Source: Streptacidiphilus rugosus AM-16
Lineage (GTDB): Bacteria; Actinomycetota; Actinomycetes; Streptomycetales; Streptomycetaceae
Assembly (NCBI RefSeq): GCF_000744655.1
Contig: NZ_JQMJ01000004.1
Location: forward strand, 3,348,001-3,412,000
Direction: 5' to 3'
DNA: 64,000 nucleotides
Shown: piece by piece, positions 25,916 to 36,470 of the stretch
Layout: every line of letters starts with the position of its first letter
Numbering within the stretch: position 1 is the stretch's first letter
Made by a program: the position numbers and the translations under genes
The notes under the pieces: generated by a model
Database searches by the model: none
The model's input: only the letters and a program-made list of their open reading frames with translations
Told to the model about the DNA's origin: nothing

Positions 25916-25945
25916 AGAATACCGGCACGGTGGCGGGCGGGTCAA
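25916..25945 (-). promoter_or_regulatory. Sigma-70-type promoter of rplM-rpsI
   Basis: On minus, TTGACC (complement of 25940-25945) and TATTCT (complement of 25916-25921) are separated by 18 bp, close to the HrdB consensus. Start site about 25909, leaving a leader of about 175 nt. Confidence 0.7.
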
Positions 25946-26004
25946 AACGCGCACCGCGAACCGTGCTGGTTATCCACAAGCTATGGACAAGTCTACGTGC
26001 CCGT

Positions 26005-27642
<1,638 letters not shown>

Positions 27643-27738
27643 GGTCAGCGATTCTCTCCGCCCGCGGCTTCGGGGCAAAACGGGTTTTCCACAGGCCCCC
27701 TCACCTCGGCGATTGGCAGAACCCACGGAATGACCCAC

Positions 27739-27744
27739 TACGAT
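27739..27744 (+). promoter_or_regulatory. Candidate -10 box upstream of the gene at 27753
   Basis: TACGAT, eight bases before ATG 27753, with TTGGCA at 27713-27718 (spacer 20, longer than ideal). Suggests a leaderless or near-leaderless mRNA. Confidence 0.4.
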
Positions 27745-27752
27745 TCCGGCGC

Positions 27753-28853
27753 ATGACGACAGGGTCTGGGCAGGACCGTCAGAAGCCGCCGCTCCCCCGC
27801 CGCGGTGAGCAGCAGCACGGCACCATCCCCACACGCTACGCACCCGGCAGCGGCAGGCTGCGCGCCCGCGCGAAGAGCGCGGCCAGAACCGCGGCACGCA
27901 GCGCCGCCGTCCGGATCAGACCGGGCGCGCCGATACCGCTGCTGCCCGAACCGCAGCAGGGCACGGCGCCGTCCACCGGCGGGGCGAGGACCGCGACCAC
28001 CTTCGCGATACGGCCCGGCACCCCGGCCGACCCGAAGCCCGAGGGCGCCGACGCCCCCGAGTGGGACGCGCCCGCCGCTGACGCCCCCGCCCCACCGCGC
28101 CGCCGACGCGCGCGCCGGCTGGCCGTGACCCTGCTCGTACTGGGCCTGGCGGGCGGAGGGACGGCCGTCGCCCTCACCACGGGCGGGCACCAGCGCCCCC
28201 ACCACGCGACCGCCGCACCGGCCCCGCAGAGCCCGAGCCCGACGCCCACGACGGAACCGTCGACCGCGTCGGCAGCGCCGACCGCTCCCCCCTCCGCACA
28301 GCCGACGCCGAGCCCCACCCTGCTCGACCCGCTGGTGCTGCTCTCCGCCGCCGCCACGGACAAGGCCCCGCTGAGCGTGACGACGCTCTTCCCCGGCAAG
28401 AGCGTCACGCTCAACAACCACGTCTACACCCAGGCGCTGACAGCCACGACACCCTGTGCACCGGCCGCCTCGGCGCCGCTGGCCGGGGTCCTGGCCAAGA
28501 ACGGCTGCCAGGCCGTCTTCCGGGCGACCTACGCCAACGCCGCGACCGAGGTGACCGTCGGCATCGCCGTCTTCGACTCGGCGGCCCAGGCGAACGCGGT
28601 GAAGCTGCAGGCCACGGGCGGCAATCTGCAGTCGTTGTTCGGCGGCGCGGTGAAACCGTTCTGCCGCGGCGTGGTCTGCAGGCTCTCCGTGAACGCGATC
28701 GGCCGCTACGCGTACTTCACGGTCGCCGGCTACCCGACCGGCAAGCCGGTCCCCGCCAACGACACGACGGCCCTGGCCGCGAGCAACGACCTCGCCTCGC
28801 TGGCCTTCCAGACCCTCGCCGACCGCGGTCGCGCGGAGGCCACGGTCAAATAG
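27753..28853 (+). CDS. Membrane-anchored hypothetical protein
   Basis: 366 residues. A basic, Pro-rich cytoplasmic region (about 1-120), a single transmembrane helix after RRRRARR (about 124-142, [19 protein letters not shown]), a Pro/Ser/Thr linker (about 150-190), and a roughly 170-residue extracytoplasmic domain with cysteines in TTPCAP, KNGCQA, and [11 protein letters not shown] that could form two disulfides. I do not recognise the family; comparable cytosolic-tail plus outer-domain proteins occur widely in actinomycetes. It overlaps truA tail to tail by eight bases. Confidence 0.8.
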   Translation: MTTGSGQDRQKPPLPRRGEQQHGTIPTRYAPGSGRLRARAKSAARTAARSAAVRIRPGAPIPLLPEPQQGTAPSTGGARTATTFAIRPGTPADPKPEGADAPEWDAPAADAPAPPRRRRARRLAVTLLVLGLAGGGTAVALTTGGHQRPHHATAAPAPQSPSPTPTTEPSTASAAPTAPPSAQPTPSPTLLDPLVLLSAAATDKAPLSVTTLFPGKSVTLNNHVYTQALTATTPCAPAASAPLAGVLAKNGCQAVFRATYANAATEVTVGIAVFDSAAQANAVKLQATGGNLQSLFGGAVKPFCRGVVCRLSVNAIGRYAYFTVAGYPTGKPVPANDTTALAASNDLASLAFQTLADRGRAEATVK

Positions 28854-29757
28854 CGGCGCCGCCGAGCACGCGCAGCCGACGGGCTGCGCGGTTCCGCTCC
28901 GCGAGCTGTTCGTCGGCGGGGTAGCCGACCTCCTCCAGGGTCAGCCCGTAGGGCCGCACCACGTTGACGGCGGAGTTCCGCTCCCCACCGGCGAGCACCT
29001 GGCCGGGGAAGTCCACCGGCCGCTGCCCGCCGCCGACCAGCAGCATGGAGCCGACCAGCGCGCGCACCATGTTGTGGCAGAACGCGTCCGCGCGGACCGT
29101 CCCGACGACGAGCCCGGGCACCCCTGGACCGAGCAGAGCGTCGCCCTCGGTGCGCTCCCAGGAGAACTCCAGGAGCTCGCGGATGGTCGTGGCGCCCTCG
29201 CGCTTCTTGCAGTAGGCGGCGAAGTCGTGCTCCCCGATGAGCAGGCGCGCGGCCTCGTTCATCAGCGGCACGTCGAGCGGCCGGTCGTGCCAGAGCACGT
29301 GCCCGCGCCGCAGCGGGTCGACGCCGCCCTGGGTGTCGCAGATGCGGTACGCGTAGCGGCGCCAGACCGCGCTGAAGCGCGCGTCGAAGCCCGCCGGGGC
29401 CGCGCCGATCCGCCACACCCGGATGTCCCCCGGCAGCCGCCCGGCGAGCCGCCGCATCAGCTTGTCGCCCTCGGCCGCCCACACCCCTTCGGGCAGATCC
29501 ACGTGCGCGACCTGCCCGCGCGCGTGCACGCCGGCGTCCGTGCGTCCGGCGACGGTCAGCGGGAAGATCTCGGGCTGCCGGGTGACGACCTTGATCGCCT
29601 CCTCCAGCTCCTGCTGCACGGTCCGCCGACCGTTCTTCTGCCGCGCCCACCCGGAGAAGTCCGCGCCGTCATAGGCGAGGTCCAGCCTGATCCGGACGAA
29701 GCCGTCGGCGGGGCCGTCCTTGCGGGGTTCTTCTTCGCAGCTCACGGGGGCAACCAT
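28846..29757 (-). CDS. truA: tRNA pseudouridine(38-40) synthase
   Basis: 303 residues. [19 protein letters not shown] opens the TruA fold, and the catalytic Asp is in [14 protein letters not shown] (about residue 74). The C-terminal [20 protein letters not shown] is the second signature. It modifies U38-40 in many tRNA anticodon arms. The first ATG is taken as start although its SD is weak. The gene follows rplQ, with a palindromic repeat between. Confidence 0.95.
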   Translation of the reverse strand: MVAPVSCEEEPRKDGPADGFVRIRLDLAYDGADFSGWARQKNGRRTVQQELEEAIKVVTRQPEIFPLTVAGRTDAGVHARGQVAHVDLPEGVWAAEGDKLMRRLAGRLPGDIRVWRIGAAPAGFDARFSAVWRRYAYRICDTQGGVDPLRRGHVLWHDRPLDVPLMNEAARLLIGEHDFAAYCKKREGATTIRELLEFSWERTEGDALLGPGVPGLVVGTVRADAFCHNMVRALVGSMLLVGGGQRPVDFPGQVLAGGERNSAVNVVRPYGLTLEEVGYPADEQLAERNRAARRLRVLGGAAI

Positions 29758-29784
29758 CTATCCGAGGGACGTTGGAGACACCTA

Positions 29785-29887
29785 AGGGGCGCGAGGAACT
29801 GCGCGACAAGCCACCGTGTGTGGTGACTCGCCGAACGAGCAGGGCCACCCGCACCGGGTGGTTGCTCGCGCAGTTCCTCGCGCCCCT
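29785..29887. repeat. Intergenic palindromic repeat, copy C (perfect ends)
   Basis: 22-bp perfect terminal inverted repeats, at 29785-29806 and 29866-29887, ending AGGGGCGCGAGGAACTGCGC on the left. The interior is about 59 bp and holds CCACC and GGGTGG partial arms. It lies 11 nt past the rplQ stop on minus. Confidence 0.9.
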
Positions 29888-29898
29888 GAAGACGAGGC

Positions 29899-30321
29899 TT
29901 ACGCCTCAGCGGCGGCGACCTTGGTCGCAGCCTCGGCCTCGCCCACGGCCTCCTGGGCCACGGTCAGGGCCTCGACCAGCTCGATGACGGCCATGGGCGC
30001 GTTGTCGCCACGGCGCGTACCGATCTTGGTGATGCGGGTGTAGCCACCGGGACGGTTCGCGTAGCGCGGGCCGATCTCGGTGAACAGGGTGTGCAGCACC
30101 GCGACGTCGGTGATGACCTTGCGCGCCTCGCGGCGGTTGTGCAGGTCACCCTTCTTGGCCTTGGTGATCAGCTTCTCCGCGTACGGACGCAGGCGACGGG
30201 CCTTGGCCTCCGTGGTGGTGATGCGGCCGTACTGGAACAGCTCGCGAGCCAGACCGGCGAGCAGCAGACGCTCGTGGGACGGGCCGCCGCCGAGGCGGGC
30301 ACCCTTGGCGGGACGAGGCAT
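29899..30321 (-). CDS. rplQ: 50S ribosomal protein L17
   Basis: 140 residues starting [20 protein letters not shown], with [13 protein letters not shown] and the [13 protein letters not shown] block of L17, then an Ala/Glu-rich tail. SD GGAGAC is close to the ATG at 30319; the longer frame to 30393 is not needed. It sits after rpoA, with a UUCG hairpin between. Confidence 0.97.
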   Translation of the reverse strand: MPRPAKGARLGGGPSHERLLLAGLARELFQYGRITTTEAKARRLRPYAEKLITKAKKGDLHNRREARKVITDVAVLHTLFTEIGPRYANRPGGYTRITKIGTRRGDNAPMAVIELVEALTVAQEAVGEAEAATKVAAAEA

Positions 30322-30420
30322 GGTGTCTCCTTCAATATCCGGACTCGGCCGTATGAGGAACCGACCCGGGCGTGCGGGCAGTTTCGCGCGCACGACTTAG
30401 ACATACAGCTAACAAGAATA

Positions 30421-30442
30421 CGGGACCGCCGAAGCGGTCCCG
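30421..30442 (-). terminator. UUCG-capped hairpin between rpoA and rplQ
   Basis: CGGGACCGC (30421-30429) and GCGGTCCCG (30434-30442); on minus the loop is TTCG. The following minus sequence TATTCTTGTT is T-rich. It could terminate or attenuate transcription ahead of rplQ. Confidence 0.65.
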
Positions 30443-30463
30443 TACCCCCACGAGTCAGAAGAC

Positions 30464-31483
30464 TCAGTACTGCTCGGTCTCCGCGAAGCCCGTGTCGTCG
30501 TCGTCGGCGCCGAAGGCGTCCGCGGCGGCGGTCGGGTCGAATCCGGGCGGGCTGTCCTTGAGGGCCAGGCCCATGCCGGCCAGCTTCGCCTTGACCTCGT
30601 CGATCGACTTCGCACCGAAGTTGCGAATGTCGAGCAGGTCGGCCTCGGAGCGGGCCACGAGCTCACCCACGGTATGGATGCCCTCGCGCTTGAGGCAGTT
30701 GTAGGAGCGGACCGTGAGCTCCAGCTCCTCGATCGGCAGCGCCAGGTCGGCGGCAAGGGCGGCGTCCGTCGGGGACGGGCCCATGTCGATGCCCTCGGCG
30801 TCGATGTTCAGCTCGCGCGCGAGACCGAACAGCTCGACCAGGGTCTTACCGGCCGACGCCATCGCGTCGCGCGGACGCATGGCGGGCTTGGTCTCGACGT
30901 CGACGATCAGCTTGTCGAAGTCGGTGCGCTGCTCGACACGCGTGGCCTCGACCTTGTAGGTGACCTTCAGCACGGGGCTGTAGATCGAGTCGACCGGGAT
31001 ACGGCCGATCTCCTGGCCGGACTGCTTGTTCTGCACGGCGGAGACGTAGCCGCGACCGCGCTCGACGGTCAGCTCCATCTCCAGCTTGCCCTTGCCGTTC
31101 AGCGTGGCGAGGACCAGCTCGGGGTTGTGCACCTCGACACCGGCCGGGGGCGCGATGTCGGCGGCGGTGACCAGACCCGGACCCTGCTTGCGCAGGTACA
31201 TCACGACCGGCTCGTCGTGCTCCGAGGAGACGACCAGCTGCTTGATGTTCAGGATGAGGTCGGTGACGTCCTCCTTGACGCCCGGCACGGTGGTGAACTC
31301 GTGCAGGACACCGTCGATCCGGATGCTGGTGACAGCAGCGCCGGGGATCGAGGAGAGGAGCGTACGGCGGAGCGAGTTGCCGAGGGTGTAGCCGAAGCCC
31401 GGCTCCAGCGGCTCGATCACGAACCGGGAGCGGAACTCGTCGACGACCTCTTCGGTCAGCGAAGGACGCTGAGCGATCAGCAT
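30464..31483 (-). CDS. rpoA: RNA polymerase alpha subunit
   Basis: 339 residues: N-terminal assembly domain ([20 protein letters not shown]), linker, and C-terminal domain with the [14 protein letters not shown] and [16 protein letters not shown] helix-hairpin motifs that contact UP elements and activators. The start MLIAQRPSL at 31481 has GGAGGA nine bases upstream. A strong terminator-like hairpin precedes the gene, so part of its expression may be separate from rpsM-rpsK. rpsD, which neighbours rpoA in many bacteria, is absent. Confidence 0.98.
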   Translation of the reverse strand: MLIAQRPSLTEEVVDEFRSRFVIEPLEPGFGYTLGNSLRRTLLSSIPGAAVTSIRIDGVLHEFTTVPGVKEDVTDLILNIKQLVVSSEHDEPVVMYLRKQGPGLVTAADIAPPAGVEVHNPELVLATLNGKGKLEMELTVERGRGYVSAVQNKQSGQEIGRIPVDSIYSPVLKVTYKVEATRVEQRTDFDKLIVDVETKPAMRPRDAMASAGKTLVELFGLARELNIDAEGIDMGPSPTDAALAADLALPIEELELTVRSYNCLKREGIHTVGELVARSEADLLDIRNFGAKSIDEVKAKLAGMGLALKDSPPGFDPTAAADAFGADDDDTGFAETEQY

Positions 31484-31540
31484 GAGGTGAATCCTCCAGA
31501 TAGATCTTCGGCACCCACTATTTGATGCCGACGAAAGCAA

Positions 31541-31575
31541 GGATACGGCCTCCGGGTGAACCGGAGGCCGTATCC
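31541..31575 (-). terminator. Strong hairpin between rpsK and rpoA
   Basis: Perfect 15-bp arms, GGATACGGCCTCCGG at 31541-31555 and complement at 31561-31575, with a 5-nt loop. On minus it is followed by TTGCTTTCG. It sits where rpsD lies in other genomes. Confidence 0.8.
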
Positions 31576-31656
31576 CAAGTTGCTACGCGTTTTGCGGAGC
31601 GACGTGCGTCAGACGCGACGTGGCTCGCTTCGACGAAGCGAGCAAACGGCGAACCG

Positions 31657-32064
31657 TCAGACGCGACGACGCTTCGGCGGGCGGCAGCCGTTGTGCGGGG
31701 TGGGGGTGACGTCCTGGATGGAGCCGACCTCCAGGCCGGTGGCCTGGATGGAGCGGATCGCGGTCTCACGACCGGAACCCGGGCCCTTGACGAAGACGTC
31801 GACCTTGCGCATGCCGTGCTCCTGCGCGCGGCGGGCGGCGGCCTCGGCGGCCATCTGCGCGGCGAACGGAGTCGACTTGCGGGAGCCCTTGAAGCCGACG
31901 TGGCCCGAGGACGCCCACGCGATCACGTTGCCGGACGGGTCCGTGATCGAGACGATCGTGTTGTTGAACGTGCTCTTGATGTGGGCGTGCCCGTGAGCGA
32001 CGTTCTTCTTCTCCTTGCGGCGGATCTTCTTCGCGCCGGCAGCCTGACGGCCCTTGGGAGGCAT
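31657..32064 (-). CDS. rpsK: 30S ribosomal protein S11
   Basis: 135 residues starting [20 protein letters not shown], with the [18 protein letters not shown] and [14 protein letters not shown] blocks, ending PPKRRRV. S11 sits on the 30S platform near the mRNA exit. It follows rpsM by 74 nt. Confidence 0.98.
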   Translation of the reverse strand: MPPKGRQAAGAKKIRRKEKKNVAHGHAHIKSTFNNTIVSITDPSGNVIAWASSGHVGFKGSRKSTPFAAQMAAEAAARRAQEHGMRKVDVFVKGPGSGRETAIRSIQATGLEVGSIQDVTPTPHNGCRPPKRRRV

Positions 32065-32138
32065 GAGCTGATTTCTCCTACTGAGGTGGTCGGTCCGCTA
32101 GCCCAGCGGGCCGGATTAAGTCCGGTTTATGGGGCGGA

Positions 32139-32519
32139 CTACTTCTTGCCCGGCTTCTTCTTGCCGGCAATCGCGCGACGCGGGCCCTTGCGGGTACGCG
32201 CGTTGGTGTGGGTGCGCTGACCGCGGACCGGAAGGCCACGGCGGTGACGCAGACCCTCGTAGCAGCCGATCTCGACCTTGCGGCGGATGTCGGCGGCGAC
32301 CTCACGGCGGAGGTCACCCTCGACCTTGAAGTTGGCGTCCACGTACTCGCGGAGCTTGACCAGGTCGTCCTCGGTGATGTCGCGAACACGGACGTTCGCG
32401 TCGACACCGGTCTCGGCGAGAACCTGCTGGGCGCGGGTACGGCCGATGCCGTACACGTAGGTGAGGGCGATCTCGATCCGCTTCTCGCGGGGGAGATCAA
32501 CGCCGGCGAGGCGTGCCAT
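32139..32519 (-). CDS. rpsM: 30S ribosomal protein S13
   Basis: 126 residues starting [20 protein letters not shown], with the YGIGRTRAQ helix-two-turn-helix motif and [20 protein letters not shown] near the C-terminus. S13 bridges to the 50S subunit. The long leader (32520-32711) to rpmJ contains a small CCCCGG/CCGGGG hairpin (32588-32606). Confidence 0.98.
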   Translation of the reverse strand: MARLAGVDLPREKRIEIALTYVYGIGRTRAQQVLAETGVDANVRVRDITEDDLVKLREYVDANFKVEGDLRREVAADIRRKVEIGCYEGLRHRRGLPVRGQRTHTNARTRKGPRRAIAGKKKPGKK

Positions 32520-32711
32520 CGATTGGCTCCTGTTGTTTCTTCGGAGGTCTGACAAGACGCCTACTCGTTCAGCTCCCGCTGATCGAGCCCCGGCCTCCGA
32601 CCGGGGGTGGCAGTCCACCCGTCCCTGTGAGGAGAACGAGCGGATCGGGCATCCCGCTTCATGTTGTTTTTCGCGTCGCGCGAAGAGTTACGACCCGTAC
32701 AGGGGGTGAGA

Positions 32712-32825
32712 TCAGCCCTGGCGCTGCTTGTGGCGCAGGTTCTCGCAGATCACCATGACCCGGCCGTGACGGCGGATCACCTTGCACTTGTCGCAGATCT
32801 TCTTGACGCTCGGCTTGACCTTCAT
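32712..32825 (-). CDS. rpmJ: 50S ribosomal protein L36
   Basis: 37 residues, [20 protein letters not shown] onward, ending [10 protein letters not shown]. It keeps the zinc ligands C11, C14, C27 and H32, so it is the zinc-binding form. It lies 33 nt after infA in the standard order. Confidence 0.97.
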   Translation of the reverse strand: MKVKPSVKKICDKCKVIRRHGRVMVICENLRHKQRQG

Positions 32826-32858
32826 CTGACTGTCAATCTCCGGGTCTGGATCTGCTGG

Positions 32859-33080
32859 TTACTTGTACCGGTAGACGATGCGACCGCGGGTCAGGTCGTA
32901 CGGGCTGAGCTCGACGACGACCCGGTCGTCCGGGAGGATGCGGATGTAGTGCATGCGCATCTTGCCGCTGATGTGCGCGAGAACCTTGTGACCGTTCTGC
33001 AGCTCTACCTTGAACATCGCGTTCGGCAGAGACTCGATCACGGTGCCCTCGATCTCGATGGCGCCTTGCTTCTTGGCCAT
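32859..33080 (-). CDS. infA: Translation initiation factor IF-1
   Basis: 73 residues, full-length OB fold: [20 protein letters not shown], then [19 protein letters not shown] and [17 protein letters not shown]-1 binds the A site during initiation. Precedes rpmJ. Confidence 0.98.
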   Translation of the reverse strand: MAKKQGAIEIEGTVIESLPNAMFKVELQNGHKVLAHISGKMRMHYIRILPDDRVVVELSPYDLTRGRIVYRYK

Positions 33081-33252
33081 AATCCTGCGGAATTCGCCTT
33101 CCGGAATCGACTACCGTAGTCGGCACTCACGCATGGACGATCATCGTTTCGACGATCAGGTCCACCTCGGCCCTGCCGGGCGAGGACGTGCGAAAGCAAG
33201 CTACGAGTGAGCCGACACAGCAGTCTACGTCAGTGGGCAAGCGAACGCGAAA

Positions 33253-34086
33253 TCACGCGAGCGGGTCCGGCGCGGCCGTGATGCCGAGCTCGGCCAGCTT
33301 CGCCCGGCCGCCGTCGAAGGCGGTCAGGACCAGCGGGCCCTCCTCGGTGAGAGCGATGGAGTGCTCCCAGTGCGAGGCCCAGGTGCCGTCGTTCGTCTTG
33401 ACCGTCCACTCGTCCTCGAGCGTGTGGGTCTTCGGGGTGCCCAGCGAGACCATCGGCTCGATCGCGATGCAGAACCCGGGCACCAGCTTCATGCCGCGGC
33501 CGCGCCGGCGGTCGACGTAGTTCAGCAGGTGCGGGTCCATGTGCATGGCCGTGCCGATGCCGTGGCCGCCGAAGTCCTCGATGATGCCGTACTTGCCCTT
33601 GGGCGGCAGCGGCTGGCGGCGGATGTAGGTCTCGATGGCGCGGCTGATGTCGGAGAGGCGGTTGTTCTTCTTCACCGCCGCGATGCCGGCCCACATCGAC
33701 TCCTCGGTCGTGCGGCTGAGGTCGTGCAGCTCCGGGGCGTGGCCGCCGCCGACGAAGACGGTGATCGCGGCGTCGCCGTGCCAGCCGTCGACGATCGCAC
33801 CGCAGTCGATGGAGATGATGTCGCCGTCGTTCAGCACCCGGTCGCCGGGGATGCCGTGGACCACCTCGTCGTTGACGGAGGCGCAGATCACACCCGGAAA
33901 CCCGTGGTAGCCCAGGAAGTTGGACTTGGCTCCGGCGCTCTCGATGACCTTCTTGGCGACCGCGTCCAGCTCGCCGGTCGTCGCGCCCGGCACCGCGGCC
34001 TCGCGGGCGGCCTTGAGCGCCTCGGCGACGACCAGCCCGGCCTCGCGCATCTTCGCGATCTGCTCGGGGGTCTTGATCTCAACCAT
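33253..34086 (-). CDS. map: Type I methionine aminopeptidase
   Basis: 277 residues. The metal ligands are visible in order: IISIDCGAIVDGWHGDAA (two Asp), FGGHGIGTAMH (His), CIAIEPMV (Glu) and WEHSIAL (Glu). It removes initiator Met from nascent proteins. The start MVEIKTPEQ at 34084 follows GGAGAG/GGAAGAG; the upstream in-frame reading enters the adk terminator. An imperfect GATC-containing inverted repeat at 33139-33157 lies downstream. Confidence 0.96.
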   Translation of the reverse strand: MVEIKTPEQIAKMREAGLVVAEALKAAREAAVPGATTGELDAVAKKVIESAGAKSNFLGYHGFPGVICASVNDEVVHGIPGDRVLNDGDIISIDCGAIVDGWHGDAAITVFVGGGHAPELHDLSRTTEESMWAGIAAVKKNNRLSDISRAIETYIRRQPLPPKGKYGIIEDFGGHGIGTAMHMDPHLLNYVDRRRGRGMKLVPGFCIAIEPMVSLGTPKTHTLEDEWTVKTNDGTWASHWEHSIALTEEGPLVLTAFDGGRAKLAELGITAAPDPLA

Positions 34087-34128
34087 GCGCTCTTCCGCTC
34101 TCCTCTTCCAGGGGCCGACAGCGAAAAG

Positions 34129-34167
34129 CCGCGGCCGCGACATCCCTCAAGGGTGTCACGGCCGCGG
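34129..34167 (-). terminator. Long hairpin between adk and map
   Basis: 17-nt arms starting CCGCGGCCG (34129-34145 and 34151-34167) with two non-identical positions, one of them a possible G-U pair, and a 5-nt loop. On minus it is followed by CTTTTCGC. Confidence 0.75.
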
Positions 34168-34181
34168 CCAAGACAGGAAAC

Positions 34182-34841
34182 TCAGTCGTTCGCGTTCTCC
34201 CGCAGCGCGGCGATCGCGCGCCCGGTGACCTCGTCGACGGTACCGAGCGCCGAGATCGTGGTGACCAGGCCCTGCTTGCGGTAGTAGTCGATGATCGGCT
34301 CGGTCTCCGTGTGGTAGACCTCGAGCCGGGTGCGGACGGTCTCCTCGCTGTCGTCCGAACGCTGGTACAGCTCGCCGCCGCACTCGTCGCAGACGCCCTC
34401 CACGGCCGGCTTCTTGTAGAGCGCGTGGAAGATGTGCTGACTGTCGTTGCGGCACAGGCGACGGCCCGCGATGCGGCGGACCACCTCGTCCTCGGGAACC
34501 TCCAGGTCCAGCACACCGTCGAGGGTGATGCCGAACTCCTTGAGGATCTCGTCCAACGCGACGGCCTGCGCGGTGTTGCGCGGGAAACCGTCCAGCAGGA
34601 AGCCGTTCTCCGCGTCGGCGTGCTGCAGGCGGTCCTTCACCATCGCGATGGTGACCTCGTCGGGTACCAGCTTGCCCGTGTCCATGATGCTCTTCGCCAG
34701 GCGACCGAGCTCGGTGCCCTGAGAGATGTTGGCGCGGAACAGGTCGCCGGTGGACACGTGCGGGATGGACAGGGTCTTCGTCAGCCTTTCGGCCTGAGTA
34801 CCCTTCCCGGCCCCCGGGGGTCCGACGAGGACGATACGCAT
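34182..34841 (-). CDS. adk: Adenylate kinase
   Basis: 219 residues, long-LID type. P-loop GPPGAGKGT at 7-15, LDGFPRN (about 84), and a LID segment with C-x2-D ... C-x2-C (LCRND and CDECGGELYQR), a partly degenerate version of the four-ligand zinc site of Gram-positive enzymes. It equilibrates AMP, ADP and ATP. Start overlaps the secY stop by one base (TGATG), so it is translationally coupled. Confidence 0.97.
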   Translation of the reverse strand: MRIVLVGPPGAGKGTQAERLTKTLSIPHVSTGDLFRANISQGTELGRLAKSIMDTGKLVPDEVTIAMVKDRLQHADAENGFLLDGFPRNTAQAVALDEILKEFGITLDGVLDLEVPEDEVVRRIAGRRLCRNDSQHIFHALYKKPAVEGVCDECGGELYQRSDDSEETVRTRLEVYHTETEPIIDYYRKQGLVTTISALGTVDEVTGRAIAALRENAND

Positions 34842-36151
34842 CAGCGGAGGAACCCTTCGTAGTTGCGCTGCTGGAGCTGGCTCTCGATCTGCTTCACAGT
34901 TTCAAGGCCGACACCCACAACGATGAGGATGCTCGTGCCGCCGAACGGGAAGTTCGAAGACGACTTGAACAACCCGAGCGCGATGAGGGGCACCAGAGCG
35001 ATCAGGCCCAGGTAGAGCGAGCCCGGCCAGGTGATCCTGGTCAGCACGTAGTTCAGGTATTCCGCCGTCGGGCGGCCGGCCCGGATGCCCGGGATGAAAC
35101 CACCATACTTCTTCATGTTGTCGGCCACTTCCTCGGGGTTGAAGGAGATGGCCACGTAGAAGAAGGCAAAGAAGACAATCAGGACGAAGTAGAGAACCAT
35201 GTACAGCGGGTGGTCGCTCTTCGTCAGGTTGTTCGTGACCCACTGACCCCAGCCGGAGTTGGTCTTCGAGCTGAGCTGGACCACCAGCGCGGGGATGTAG
35301 AGCAGCGAGCTGGCGAAGATGACGGGAATCACACCCGCCTGGTTGACCTTCAGCGGGATGTAGGTCGAGGTGCCGCCGTAGGCGCGGCGACCGATCATGC
35401 GCTTCGCGTACTGGACCGGGATCCGGCGCTGCGCCTGCTCGACGAAGACCACCAGGCCGACCATGGCCAGGCCCATCACGATGACGAAGGCGAACGTCAG
35501 CCAGCCCTTGCTGGCCTTGATGCTCCACAGCTGCGACGGGAACTGCGCGGCGACCGAGGTGAAGATCAGGATCGACATGCCGTTGCCGATGCCGCGGTCG
35601 GTGATGAGCTCACCGAGCCACATGATCACGGTGGTGCCGGCCGTCATGGTGATGACCATCGTGGCGACGGTGAAGACCGACTGGTTCGGGACCACGGTGT
35701 TGCCGTTGCACGCGCCGCCGAACAGGGCGCCGCTCTGCGCGGTCGCCGAGATCGCGGTCGCCTGCAGGATCGCCAGGGCGATGGTCAGGTACCGGGTGTA
35801 CTGCGTGATCTTCGCGGTACCGGCCTGGCCCTCCTTCTTCAGCGCGTCCAGGCGCGGGATCACCACCGTCAGCAGCTGCAGGATGATGCTCGACGTGATG
35901 TACGGCATGATCCCGAGCGCGAAAATGGTGATCTGCAGCAGCGCACCGCCGCTGAAGAGGTTCACCAGGCCCAGCAGCTGATTGCCGCCCGACTTGTTCA
36001 GGCTGGTGAGGCAGGACTGCACGCCCGCGTAGTTCACGCCGGGGACGGGAATGTGGGCACCCATCCGGAACACGACCATGATGGCCAGCGTGAACAGCAG
36101 CTTCTTGCGCAGGTCAGGCGTCTTGAACGCGCGGGCGAACGCGGTGAGCAC
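34841..36151 (-). CDS. secY: Protein translocase subunit SecY
   Basis: 436 residues with ten predicted membrane helices. MLTAFARAFKTPDLRKKLLF, RMGAHIPVPGVN, the plug-region SGGALLQITIFALGIMPYI, and NPEEVADNMKKYGGFIPGIR are SecY signatures. It forms the protein-conducting channel with SecE. Normally it directly follows rplO; here a two-gene module separates them, and secY appears to have its own promoter. Confidence 0.98.
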   Translation of the reverse strand: MLTAFARAFKTPDLRKKLLFTLAIMVVFRMGAHIPVPGVNYAGVQSCLTSLNKSGGNQLLGLVNLFSGGALLQITIFALGIMPYITSSIILQLLTVVIPRLDALKKEGQAGTAKITQYTRYLTIALAILQATAISATAQSGALFGGACNGNTVVPNQSVFTVATMVITMTAGTTVIMWLGELITDRGIGNGMSILIFTSVAAQFPSQLWSIKASKGWLTFAFVIVMGLAMVGLVVFVEQAQRRIPVQYAKRMIGRRAYGGTSTYIPLKVNQAGVIPVIFASSLLYIPALVVQLSSKTNSGWGQWVTNNLTKSDHPLYMVLYFVLIVFFAFFYVAISFNPEEVADNMKKYGGFIPGIRAGRPTAEYLNYVLTRITWPGSLYLGLIALVPLIALGLFKSSSNFPFGGTSILIVVGVGLETVKQIESQLQQRNYEGFLR

Positions 36152-36261
36152 GGGGCCTCCTGCTGCTCCCTGCCGATGGCGGCGGGAGGGACGGTGGATC
36201 GGGGGGCTCCGTCAGGGTCGTCTGCCGAGACGGGGGGCCAACCTACTACTGGACTCCACGG

Positions 36262-36291
36262 ACTCTAACAGCCTGTGGCCACACGAATGAA
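36262..36291 (-). promoter_or_regulatory. Candidate secY promoter
   Basis: On minus, TTCATT (complement of 36286-36291) and TAGAGT (complement of 36262-36267), spacer 18. TAGAGT fits the streptomycete housekeeping -10; the -35 is weak. It would start a leader of about 105 nt ahead of secY-adk. Confidence 0.5.
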
Positions 36292-36317
36292 GCAGTGAAC
36301 ACGGCCGGGGTAAGGAC

Positions 36318-36334
36318 TGCGTCAGGCTGACGCA
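36318..36334. promoter_or_regulatory. Perfect palindrome upstream of secY
   Basis: TGCGTCAG-g-CTGACGCA, 8-bp arms with one central base, 27 bp upstream of the candidate secY -35. Operator-like; regulator unknown. Confidence 0.45.
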
Positions 36335-36470
36335 CCTTCGGGACGTTTCTGTCCGGTTTGGACGGCCGTCAACGCGCCGCCCGCCCCGTTCGGAGTAATC
36401 CCCCGGGCATCGGCCCAGCACGGGAGCCCGGTGTCCGGCATGGCTGATTTGCCCCTGCTAGACAGGATTC

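Larger units (their letters stand above)
36152..36470. other. Divergent promoter region between secY and the inserted GT39 gene
   Basis: 319 bp with no supported gene. It holds the secY promoter candidate, a perfect 17-bp palindrome (36318-36334) and, at its right end, TAGACA (36459-36464) six bases before GTG 36471 with no SD between, consistent with leaderless expression of the plus-strand gene. Confidence 0.6.

Noticed and set aside
33139..33157. GATCATCG-ttt-CGACGATC inverted repeat as a terminator after map
   Set aside because: Only 8-bp arms with a mismatch, AT-rich for this genome, 96 bp past the stop. Too weak to list as a feature.
30322..36151. Missing rpsD taken as a deletion
   Set aside because: In streptomycetes rpsD is normally located elsewhere, so its absence here is expected.
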